The position numbers were made by a program, and so were the translations under genes. Under the pieces are notes generated by a model. It had not been told where the DNA came from and ran no database searches. It saw only the letters and a list, made by a program, of their open reading frames with translations. This document shows positions 1 to 5,664 of a stretch of 5,664 bases of DNA, in pieces. How positions within the stretch are numbered: position 1 is the stretch's first letter; each line of letters begins with the position of its first letter. The DNA lies in assembly GCA_018702715.1 (NCBI GenBank), contig JABIYQ010000269.1:1-5664 (forward strand), read 5' to 3'. Origin of the DNA: Desulfobacula sp. GTDB lineage: Bacteria; Desulfobacterota; Desulfobacteria; Desulfobacterales; Desulfobacteraceae.

Positions 1-127
1 ATATTTTTGTTCGATGCTAAACGCTTAACCTCCTGCAAATATCCATCAGACAGGGCTTTGAGATAACGTCTTTTAACGGGCTAAACAATTACAAAAACTT
101 TTACATTTTAAAATAATAGGTAAAATT
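1..127. other. Leader region upstream of argC; possible gene tail at the left edge
   Basis: No gene can be assigned here. Forward frame 1 is open from the window edge to a TAA at 64-66 (21 codons, ending DRALR), and a reverse frame is open from about position 80 to the edge (about 26 codons). Both are short enough to occur by chance and neither resembles a family I recognise; in particular the forward frame does not end like ribosomal protein S9. From about 85 to 127 the sequence is very AT-rich. TAAAAT at 109-114 could be a -10 element, but nothing near 86-91 resembles a good -35. No inverted repeat resembling an ArgR operator or a terminator was seen. Confidence 0.3.
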
Positions 128-1165
128 ATGATTAAAGTAGGCATTGCGGGAGCATCAGGGTATACTGGTGTTGAACTTGTAAAATTGATTTCCAATCATC
201 CAAAAACCAAATTGTGTGCCATAACTTCAAACAGCTATAAGGGTAAATCCTTAACTGATATTTTTCCGTCCATGAGAGGATTTGAAAATTTGATTTGTGA
301 AGATTTGGATATTCCCTCACTTTCGCCGAAAATTGATGTCATGTTTTTAGCATTGCCACACAAAATATCAATGAAGTATGTACCGACATTTCTGGAACAT
401 AATATAAAAGTTATTGATTTGTCTGCTGACTACAGATTTACAAATGCTGCAGCATATGAATCTGCTTACCAGGAACATTCATCAACGCATCTTTTAAAAC
501 AAAGTGTCTATGGCTTAAGCGAAATATACAGGGATAAAATTAAGACATCCAGCCTTGTGGGTAACCCGGGTTGTTACCCAACCAGCATTCTATTACCCCT
601 GATTCCACTTTTAGAAAAGGGGTTGATTCGGGCCGATGGAATTATTTCAGATTCAAAATCCGGTGTAAGCGGTGCAGGAAGGTCCTTATCTCTTTCAACT
701 CATTTTTGTGAAACCAATGAATCCTTTACTGCTTATAAAATTGGAAACCACAGGCATACTCCGGAAATAAATGAAATTTTAAGTATTCATTCCAAGCAAA
801 AAATGACAATCACCTTTGTACCGCACTTGCTCCCATTAACAAGGGGAATGTTGTCAACTATTTATGTTCAGGCAAAAGATAATGTAACTGAACATAAAAT
901 AAGACAAACTTTAAATTCGTATTATGAAAAAGAATGTTTTGTCAGAATCCTTGACAAAAATTATTATCCTGCAATTTCCCATGTTAAAGGCACAAATTGT
1001 TGCGATATCGGATTCCATTTTGATGAAAAAACAAAAAAAATTATTATTATTTCCGCCATTGACAACCTTTTAAAGGGTGCAGCAGGCCAGGCCGTTCAAA
1101 ATATGAATATATTATTTGACTTAGATGATCATACAGGGTTGAATTCTTTTCAAGGGCCTTTGTAA
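128..1165 (+). CDS. argC: N-acetyl-gamma-glutamyl-phosphate reductase (ArgC)
   Basis: Cytoplasmic enzyme of arginine biosynthesis: NADPH-dependent reduction of N-acetyl-glutamyl-5-phosphate to N-acetyl-glutamate semialdehyde, the third step of the acetylated pathway. The 345-residue length is normal for the long ArgC type. Residues 3-14 carry the N-terminal Rossmann nucleotide-binding motif (G5, G8, G11, G14, with the typical ASGYTG segment). The active-site nucleophile is Cys149 in GNPGCYPT (145-152). The KSGVSGAGR segment (177-185) and HRHTPE (208-213), which holds the probable catalytic histidine, are both present. The C-terminal IDNLLKGAAGQAVQNMN (311-327) is the usual family signature. 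The ATG at 128 is preceded by a weak AGG at 118-120, and translation from it starts directly at the Rossmann strand, so the start is secure. No other arg gene is visible in the window. argC may be the end of an upstream operon or the first gene of its own; the sequence does not decide. Confidence 0.97.
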   Translation: MIKVGIAGASGYTGVELVKLISNHPKTKLCAITSNSYKGKSLTDIFPSMRGFENLICEDLDIPSLSPKIDVMFLALPHKISMKYVPTFLEHNIKVIDLSADYRFTNAAAYESAYQEHSSTHLLKQSVYGLSEIYRDKIKTSSLVGNPGCYPTSILLPLIPLLEKGLIRADGIISDSKSGVSGAGRSLSLSTHFCETNESFTAYKIGNHRHTPEINEILSIHSKQKMTITFVPHLLPLTRGMLSTIYVQAKDNVTEHKIRQTLNSYYEKECFVRILDKNYYPAISHVKGTNCCDIGFHFDEKTKKIIIISAIDNLLKGAAGQAVQNMNILFDLDDHTGLNSFQGPL

Positions 1166-1178
1166 AAAAACATTGTAC

Positions 1179-1207
1179 TTGACATATAAAAAATATCTGA
1201 ATAAAAA
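1179..1207 (+). promoter_or_regulatory. Possible sigma70-type promoter in the argC-M23 gap
   Basis: A perfect TTGACA at 1179-1184 is followed after 17 bp by TAAAAA at 1202-1207, which matches 4 of 6 bases of the -10 consensus. Transcription would start at about 1213-1217, on top of the M23 ATG at 1216, giving an essentially leaderless mRNA and leaving the AAGG ribosome-binding site (1207-1210) outside the transcript. That conflict, together with the AT-rich background, keeps confidence low. The gene may simply be read through from argC. Confidence 0.25.
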
Positions 1208-1215
1208 AGGTATCA

Positions 1216-2145
1216 ATGAGAAATAGAATTAAAATATGGTTTCATTCCAATGCCACTTCCGGAATCAAGGAAATTTCTATCCACAAGACTGTTTTTACGC
1301 TTGGACTTTTCATTTTCTTTTCTATGATTGGTATAGCAATTTTAATAGGATATGACTATTCTCAGCTTAAAAAAAAATCATACAACGCTATTGTTATAAA
1401 TAAAATCATCAATAAACAATTGAACGAAATTAATAATCAAAGGACACAAATCCAAAGTTTTGCAGGTGAAATTATAGTCTTAAAAAATGAGATTGACAGC
1501 CTTTCAAAATTTGAAGAAAAGGTAAGGCTTATTGCAGATATAAATAGAAACGATAATGCCAGTGGTCTAATCGGTATAGGGGGAATCCCGGACAATGCAC
1601 TTGACTCTGATATTTCCCTGAAAAAAAGCCATAACAATTTGATGCGTGAAATGCACCGGCAAATAAACCAGACACACCTGGCTGTAGAAAAGCAGGCGCT
1701 CAATTTTGACAACCTGATTAAACAACTTGAAGAAAAAAGAAATTTTCTGGCATCTACTCCTTCTATAAGACCTATTAAAGGAGGATGGATCACCTCAAAA
1801 TTCGGATATCGAAAATCTCCTTTTACCGGTAAAAAAGATTTTCACTCAGGCATGGACATATCAAATAGAAGTGGAACAAAAGTAGTTGCTACTGCTGATG
1901 GCAGGATATCTTATGCTGCAAGGAAAAAATATATCGGCAATCGAATTGTTATTGATCATGGTCATGGCCTGAACACCCTGTACGGGCATTTGAAAAAAAT
2001 TTTGGTAAAACCGGGACAAAAGGTCGAACGTGGTGATATAATCGGCCTTCTCGGAAACACAGGAAAAAGTACAGGCCCCCATGTACACTATGAAGTTCAA
2101 CTTAATGGTGCACCTGTAAATCCTTTAAATTACTTTCTAAATTAG
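1216..2145 (+). CDS. Membrane-anchored coiled-coil M23 (LytM) peptidoglycan peptidase
   Basis: A 309-residue zinc metallopeptidase, predicted to cleave peptide cross-links of murein in the periplasm. A short basic N-terminus precedes one hydrophobic segment (about 26-45), which is an uncleaved signal anchor, placing the rest outside the inner membrane. Residues about 60-105 and 137-178 are charged and heptad-like, fitting two coiled coils, separated by a glycine-rich linker with GIGG (120-123). The C-terminal LytM domain (about 187-309) begins GGWITSKFGYRKSPFTG. It keeps the zinc ligands His210 and Asp214 (HxxxD) and His291, plus the catalytic histidines His258 (YGH) and His289 (HVH). It is therefore probably an active enzyme, unlike the degenerate EnvC/NlpD-type activators with similar architecture. 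The start at 1216 has AAGG at 1207-1210, 5 nt upstream. It lies 50 bp after argC and could be cotranscribed with it. Its precise cell-wall role (division, elongation or sporadic turnover) cannot be read from the sequence. Confidence 0.92.
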   Translation: MRNRIKIWFHSNATSGIKEISIHKTVFTLGLFIFFSMIGIAILIGYDYSQLKKKSYNAIVINKIINKQLNEINNQRTQIQSFAGEIIVLKNEIDSLSKFEEKVRLIADINRNDNASGLIGIGGIPDNALDSDISLKKSHNNLMREMHRQINQTHLAVEKQALNFDNLIKQLEEKRNFLASTPSIRPIKGGWITSKFGYRKSPFTGKKDFHSGMDISNRSGTKVVATADGRISYAARKKYIGNRIVIDHGHGLNTLYGHLKKILVKPGQKVERGDIIGLLGNTGKSTGPHVHYEVQLNGAPVNPLNYFLN

Positions 2146-2240
2146 TCTTAGTCATCTTTATCCCTTTTTATTTTTCTCTGAATAAAAAAATATTTTCAAT
2201 TTTTTGTTTTTACTTTTCAAATTAATGCTTATATATTTCA

Positions 2241-2290
2241 CGTACAACAGCTAAATAGAGTTTGAACAAAAGCCTAAAAATTGTTGTGCG
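2241..2290 (+). promoter_or_regulatory. Potential RNA hairpin in the secA leader
   Basis: CGTACAACAG (2241-2250) can pair with TTGTTGTGCG (2281-2290). In RNA this gives ten consecutive pairs, eight Watson-Crick and two G-U (2243 with 2288, 2250 with 2281), closing a 30-nt A-rich loop. The right arm is followed by GCCGAGC rather than a U run, so it is not an intrinsic terminator. It would be transcribed only if RNA reads through from the M23 gene or begins upstream of 2241; a transcript begun at the TATAAT at 2317 would lack it. A regulatory role is inference. Confidence 0.3.
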
Positions 2291-2316
2291 GCCGAGCTAC
2301 ATGCACTAAAACTTAT

Positions 2317-2322
2317 TATAAT
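2317..2322 (+). promoter_or_regulatory. Candidate -10 element for secA
   Basis: A perfect TATAAT lies 18 bp upstream of the secA ATG and would start transcription near 2329, giving a leader of about 12 nt. No recognisable -35 lies at 16-18 bp spacing (the 2293-2300 region reads CGAGCTAC) and there is no extended -10 TG, so the element is incomplete. If used, it would also rule out the upstream in-frame TTG (2281) as a start. Confidence 0.3.
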
Positions 2323-2340
2323 ATAACAGGCAACTTACAA

Positions 2341-4863
2341 ATGGTATTTAATATTTTTACAAAAATCTTTGGCTCTAACAATGACAGAATGTTAAAAATT
2401 CTCCAGCCCATTGTTGATGAAATTAATCTTCTTGAACCAGAAATGAAACTTTTGTCAGATGAGCAGATACCTCAAAAAACGATTGAATTTAAAGAAAAAA
2501 TTGAAAATGGGGAAACCCTTGATCAAATTTTACCGTCCGCATTTGCCCTTGTAAGGGAAGCCTCTGTCAGAACCCTTGGCATGCGTCATTTTGATGTACA
2601 GTTGGTTGGGGGTATTGTACTTCATCAGGGAATGATTTCTGAGATGAAGACGGGTGAGGGGAAAACATTGATGTCCACTCTTCCTGCCTATCTTAATGCC
2701 TTATCAGGAAAAGGTGTACACATTGTTACAGTAAATGATTATCTGGCCAAGCGGGATGCAGAATGGATGGCCCAAATCTATAAGTTTTTGGGGCTAAGTG
2801 TCGGCGCCATTCTTCATGACATTGATGATCAGGAAAGAAAACGTTCCTATGCTGCAGATATTACCTATGGCACAAATAATGAGTTCGGGTTTGATTATCT
2901 AAGGGACAACATGAAATTTGACAAAGACTCCCTTGCCCAGAAAGAACTTAATTTTGCCATCGTGGATGAGGTTGACAGTATTCTTATTGACGAAGCCAGA
3001 ACACCGTTGATCATTTCAGGACCAGCTGAAAAATCAACTCATTTTTACACCCATGTCAATACCATTATCCCGGCCTTTAAAAAAGACATAGATTATACCC
3101 TGGATGAAGAATCTAAAAGTGTTTCTCTAACCGAAGACGGTATTGCAAGAGGAGAATCCATTCTCAAAGTGGACAATCTATATGATCCGGCAAATATCGA
3201 AATACTGCATCATTTAAACCAGGCCCTGAAAGCTCACACAATTTTCAAGCGCGATACAGATTATATTGTTAAAAATAACCAGGTGGTCATTGTTGATGAA
3301 TTTACAGGCCGCTTGATGACGGGTAGACGTTATAGTGAAGGGCTTCACCAGGCCCTTGAAGCAAAAGAAAACGTTAAAATTGAGAATGAAAATCAAACCC
3401 TTGCCTCCATTACGTTCCAAAACTATTTCAGGATGTATAACAAATTATCCGGTATGACGGGTACAGCAGAGACTGAAGCGCCTGAATTTAAAAAAATATA
3501 TAATCTGGATGTCCTTGTCATACCAACCCACCAGAAAATGATCCGGGAAGATTTTCCAGATCTGATATACAAAACAAAAAAAGATAAATATAATGCTGCC
3601 ATAAAGGAAATTATCAGGCTGCATAAAAAAGGCCAGCCTGTTCTTGTGGGAACGATTTCTATTGATGTTTCCGAGGATATGAGCAAAAAACTCAAGAAAA
3701 AAGGTGTCAAACATACCGTTTTAAATGCAAAGCATCATAAAGCTGAAGCTGAAATCGTTGCCAATGCAGGGCAGAAAGGCGCTGTTACCATTTCCACCAA
3801 TATGGCCGGCAGGGGTACTGATATTGTTCTTGGAGAAGGGGTTAAAGAGCTTGGCGGACTCCATATCTTAGGTACATCCCGCCATGAGTCCCGGCGAATT
3901 GACAACCAGCTGCGCGGTCGTTCAGGCAGACAGGGGGATGAAGGGACTTCAAGATTCTACCTTTCTTTGGAAGATGATCTATTAAGAATCTTTGGTGGTG
4001 ACAGAATTCATGCAGTTATGGACAAACTTGGTATTGAAGAAGGCGAGCATATTGAACATTCATTTATCAGCAAGGCCATAGAAAATGCACAGTCAAAAGT
4101 TGAGGGTCACAACTTTGAAATCAGAAAGCACCTTCTCGAGTATGATGATGTAATGAACCAGCAAAGGGAAGTTATTTATCGGCAGCGGCGAAAAGCATTG
4201 ATGGAAAAAGATTTAAAAGTCAATGTCCTGGAAATGATTGAAGACAAGACCTATGATATTGTTGATGAATTTGCCATTGAAAAAACCCCTGTTAAACAAT
4301 GGGATTTAAATGGCATTAAAGCAAGAATTAAACAAGTCTTTAACTTTAACCCTGATCTTGAAACCGCAGTAAACGAGTGCAATGGTCCACAAGAATTGTC
4401 AGAAAAGCTTTTTGGCCATATAAAAGAATTGTACAATCAAAGAGAATCCTCAATAGGTGCTGATATCACAAGGGAAATTGAAAGGCACCTCATCCTTCAA
4501 ACAGTTGATACCCGGTGGAAAGAACATCTCTTATCCATGGATCATTTAAAAGAGGGTATCGGGCTTCGCGGATATGCGCAGCAGGATCCTTTGAGGATTT
4601 ATAAAAAAGAAGGTTTTGACATGTTCCACGGATTGATGGAAAGAATTAAAGAAGAAGTTGTGGAAATTCTATTCAAAATTCAGATATCAACCCCATCCCA
4701 GGTGGATGAAATGAAAAAAAAGGAACAGGACGGACTTACCTTTTCCCACTCAGACGGTTCAAGCATAAAGCAACCTGTGAAACGGTCTTCAAAAAAGATA
4801 AAAAGGAATGATCCCTGTCCTTGCGGAAGCGGTAAAAAATATAAAAAATGCTGTATGACTTAG
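2341..4863 (+). CDS. secA: Preprotein translocase ATPase subunit SecA
   Basis: SecA is the ATP-driven motor that pushes unfolded preproteins through the SecYEG channel at the cytoplasmic face of the inner membrane. The 840 residues match bacterial SecA, somewhat shorter than the 901 of E. coli. NBD1 has Walker A MKTGEGKT (102-109, Lys108) and Walker B with DEVD (209-212). The preprotein cross-linking domain follows from about 222 to 370. NBD2 opens with GMTGTAETE (371-379) and carries TNMAGRGTDIVLG (486-498) and QLRGRSGRQGD (523-533) with the arginine-finger region. Helical scaffold and wing regions occupy about 590-780, including LLEYDDVMNQQR (598-609). After a variable linker, a C-terminal zinc motif with Cys826, Cys828, Cys837 and Cys838 matches the family SecB/ribosome-binding tail. 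The ATG at 2341 is chosen because it gives the standard SecA beginning (VFNIFTKIFGS, then NDRMLK); the frame stays open to a TTG at 2281 but that 20-residue extension is not SecA-like. The ribosome-binding site is weak (AGG at 2328-2330, 10 nt away). Confidence 0.98.
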   Translation: MVFNIFTKIFGSNNDRMLKILQPIVDEINLLEPEMKLLSDEQIPQKTIEFKEKIENGETLDQILPSAFALVREASVRTLGMRHFDVQLVGGIVLHQGMISEMKTGEGKTLMSTLPAYLNALSGKGVHIVTVNDYLAKRDAEWMAQIYKFLGLSVGAILHDIDDQERKRSYAADITYGTNNEFGFDYLRDNMKFDKDSLAQKELNFAIVDEVDSILIDEARTPLIISGPAEKSTHFYTHVNTIIPAFKKDIDYTLDEESKSVSLTEDGIARGESILKVDNLYDPANIEILHHLNQALKAHTIFKRDTDYIVKNNQVVIVDEFTGRLMTGRRYSEGLHQALEAKENVKIENENQTLASITFQNYFRMYNKLSGMTGTAETEAPEFKKIYNLDVLVIPTHQKMIREDFPDLIYKTKKDKYNAAIKEIIRLHKKGQPVLVGTISIDVSEDMSKKLKKKGVKHTVLNAKHHKAEAEIVANAGQKGAVTISTNMAGRGTDIVLGEGVKELGGLHILGTSRHESRRIDNQLRGRSGRQGDEGTSRFYLSLEDDLLRIFGGDRIHAVMDKLGIEEGEHIEHSFISKAIENAQSKVEGHNFEIRKHLLEYDDVMNQQREVIYRQRRKALMEKDLKVNVLEMIEDKTYDIVDEFAIEKTPVKQWDLNGIKARIKQVFNFNPDLETAVNECNGPQELSEKLFGHIKELYNQRESSIGADITREIERHLILQTVDTRWKEHLLSMDHLKEGIGLRGYAQQDPLRIYKKEGFDMFHGLMERIKEEVVEILFKIQISTPSQVDEMKKKEQDGLTFSHSDGSSIKQPVKRSSKKIKRNDPCPCGSGKKYKKCCMT

Positions 4864-4875
4864 GGAACAAGCTTA

Positions 4876-5184
4876 ATGGCATCCACTGACTCTGAAATAA
4901 AAGAGGACGTTTCCACAAGATCGAAAAACGATCTTCCACCCATGTATAAAGTCATTCTACACAATGATAACTATACCAGCATGGAATTTGTGGTGGAAAT
5001 TCTTGTAACAATTTTCGGGAAATCACTTGAAAAAGCGACACAAATAATGCTTAATGTACATAATAAAGGAAAAGGAATTTGCGGTATTTATCCAAGACAA
5101 ATCGCAGAAACCAAAGTTGAAACAGTGCACAACCTGGCAAGCAATAAAGGCTTTCCTTTAAAAAGTACCATGGAAAAGGAGTAG
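4876..5184 (+). CDS. clpS: ATP-dependent Clp protease adaptor ClpS
   Basis: A 102-residue cytoplasmic adaptor that recognises N-degrons (bulky hydrophobic N-terminal residues) and hands the proteins to ClpA for degradation by ClpAP. An unstructured N-terminal tail (about 1-20) is followed by the ClpS fold. Strand YKVILHND (24-31) leads into the pocket segment HNDNYTSMEFVVEIL (29-43), then the helix EKATQIMLNVH (52-62) with pocket residues Met58, Val61 and His62, and finally GIYPRQIAETK (70-80). Asn30, Asp31 and His62 correspond to E. coli Asn34, Asp35 and His66; the position equivalent to E. coli Asp36 is Asn32. The gap after secA is only 12 bp, and the Shine-Dalgarno AGGGA (4862-4866) overlaps the secA stop codon, so clpS is probably cotranscribed with secA. 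It lies 2 bp ahead of clpA, the usual clpS-clpA pairing. Confidence 0.96.
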   Translation: MASTDSEIKEDVSTRSKNDLPPMYKVILHNDNYTSMEFVVEILVTIFGKSLEKATQIMLNVHNKGKGICGIYPRQIAETKVETVHNLASNKGFPLKSTMEKE

Positions 5185-5186
5185 GT

Positions 5187-5664
5187 ATGATTAGCAAAGA
5201 ACTCAGCACAACCTTAGGTTTTGCTGTAAGGGAAGCAAAAAAAAGAAGACATGAGTATGTATGTGTTGAACATGTTCTTTATGCAATCCTTAACCATGAA
5301 ACCGGTGCTGAAACGATTGAAAAATGTGGCGGCAATCCAGAACTGATAAAAGAAGAACTTGAAAAATTCTTTAATGAGAAATTAACAAAAATTGATAAAA
5401 AAGAAGAATATGTTTTACAACAGACCATAGGTTTCCAGCGAACGATACAGCGTGCTATCAACCATGCCCGGTCTGCGGAAAAAAGTGAAGTCAATTTAGG
5501 AGATATTCTTGCCTCTATTTTTCAGGAAAAAGATTCCCATGCTGCATTTTATCTCGAATCTGAAGGCATTACCCGCCTTGATGTGTTAAAATTAATTTCA
5601 CACACTTCAGAATCTAAAAAAGAAAGTCCCCCATCCATGGACCCGTCCCGTAGAATCTTTAAAC
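5187..5664 (+). CDS. clpA: ATP-dependent Clp protease ATP-binding subunit ClpA, N-terminal part (cut by window edge)
   Basis: The first 159 codons of ClpA, the AAA+ unfoldase that partners ClpP; the window ends before the AAA modules. The visible part is the Clp N-domain, a double repeat that binds ClpS. Repeat one (about 1-60) has LGFAVREAKKRRHEYVCVEHVLYAILN, and repeat two (about 78-140) has TIGFQRTIQRAINHARSAEKSEVNLGDILASIFQEKDSHAAFYL followed by RLDVLKLISH. These match ClpA rather than ClpB or ClpC, including the RHE...VEH and SEV...IF.E..S.A patterns. The following Ser/Lys/Pro-rich stretch (about 141-155) is the linker to the first AAA module. The ATG at 5187 follows the clpS stop by 2 bp, and the Shine-Dalgarno AAGGAG (5176-5181) lies inside the last clpS codons, so translational coupling with clpS is likely. 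No frameshift or internal stop is seen in the visible part. Confidence 0.95.
   Translation, partial: MISKELSTTLGFAVREAKKRRHEYVCVEHVLYAILNHETGAETIEKCGGNPELIKEELEKFFNEKLTKIDKKEEYVLQQTIGFQRTIQRAINHARSAEKSEVNLGDILASIFQEKDSHAAFYLESEGITRLDVLKLISHTSESKKESPPSMDPSRRIFK

Larger units (their letters stand above)
2146..2340. other. AT-rich spacer and secA leader
   Basis: No credible protein gene occurs in these 195 bp. The left part (about 2150-2220) has a T-rich + strand with several T runs. The A run 2185-2190 could pair with the T run 2200-2205, but a stem of A:T pairs alone is not a convincing terminator. The right part contains a potential hairpin (2241-2290), a small GC-rich patch (about 2286-2304) that stands out from its surroundings, and a TATAAT hexamer at 2317-2322. 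A 9-codon reading frame starts at the ATG at 2225 but has no ribosome-binding site. Confidence 0.6.

Noticed and set aside
1..66. Carboxy-terminal end of an upstream gene such as rpsI
   Set aside because: The 21-codon open frame does not end like S9 (no FQFSKR-type tail) or like any family I recognise, and an open stretch of this length is expected by chance.
85..127. ArgR operator (ARG box) ahead of argC
   Set aside because: No TGAAT...ATTCA-like palindrome is present; the region is merely AT-rich.
1437..2100. Reverse-strand open frames within the M23 gene
   Set aside because: They are antisense shadows of a clear peptidase gene; the hydrophobic/Ser-rich products follow from the complement of Lys/Glu-rich coding sequence.
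2184..2210. Intrinsic terminator after the M23 gene (A run pairing with T run, followed by more T)
   Set aside because: The stem would be only about six A:T pairs with a 9-nt loop and no G:C pairs, which is too unstable; low-complexity AT-rich sequence explains it.
2281..2340. N-terminal extension of SecA by 20 residues from TTG 2281
   Set aside because: The extra residues (Cys-rich, beginning LCGRATCTKTYY) do not resemble any SecA start, TTG 2281 has no ribosome-binding site, and the ATG at 2341 gives the standard SecA N-terminus.
3423..3714. Reverse-strand open frames within secA
   Set aside because: They lie wholly inside a highly conserved secA coding region, have no ribosome-binding sites and encode low-complexity, unrecognisable proteins.

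Overview
The window looks like a stretch of bacterial chromosome from an AT-rich Gram-negative organism. Gene content and protein features (an 840-residue SecA with a C-terminal zinc motif, an M23 peptidase with a GIGG segment between argC and secA, and clpS-clpA) suggest a low-GC member of the Desulfobacterota, near the Desulfobacteraceae. That assignment is inference; there is no rRNA or other decisive marker. All recognised genes lie on the + strand and all appear intact, apart from clpA, which the right edge cuts. No mobile elements, tRNA or rRNA genes, or CRISPR arrays were seen.

Layout: positions 1-127 are mostly non-coding leader, possibly with the last codons of an upstream gene. argC (128-1165) encodes N-acetyl-gamma-glutamyl-phosphate reductase of arginine synthesis. 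After a 50-bp gap comes a membrane-anchored, coiled-coil M23/LytM peptidase (1216-2145) with all its zinc and catalytic residues. A 195-bp AT-rich spacer (2146-2340) follows. It holds a pyrimidine-rich stretch, a 10-pair potential RNA hairpin and a perfect TATAAT hexamer just ahead of secA. secA (2341-4863) encodes the Sec translocase motor. clpS (4876-5184) and clpA (5187 to the window end) follow with gaps of 12 and 2 bp, so secA-clpS-clpA is very probably one transcript with clpS-clpA translationally coupled.

Functionally, this is housekeeping DNA. SecA drives preproteins through SecYEG, the M23 protein probably remodels peptidoglycan in the periplasm, and ClpS delivers N-degron substrates to the ClpA unfoldase, which feeds ClpP. 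argC sits beside them without an obvious functional link. I did not find an undescribed system. The points most worth a second look are the structured secA leader, the Asp-to-Asn change in the ClpS substrate pocket, and the linkage of secA to the N-degron genes.
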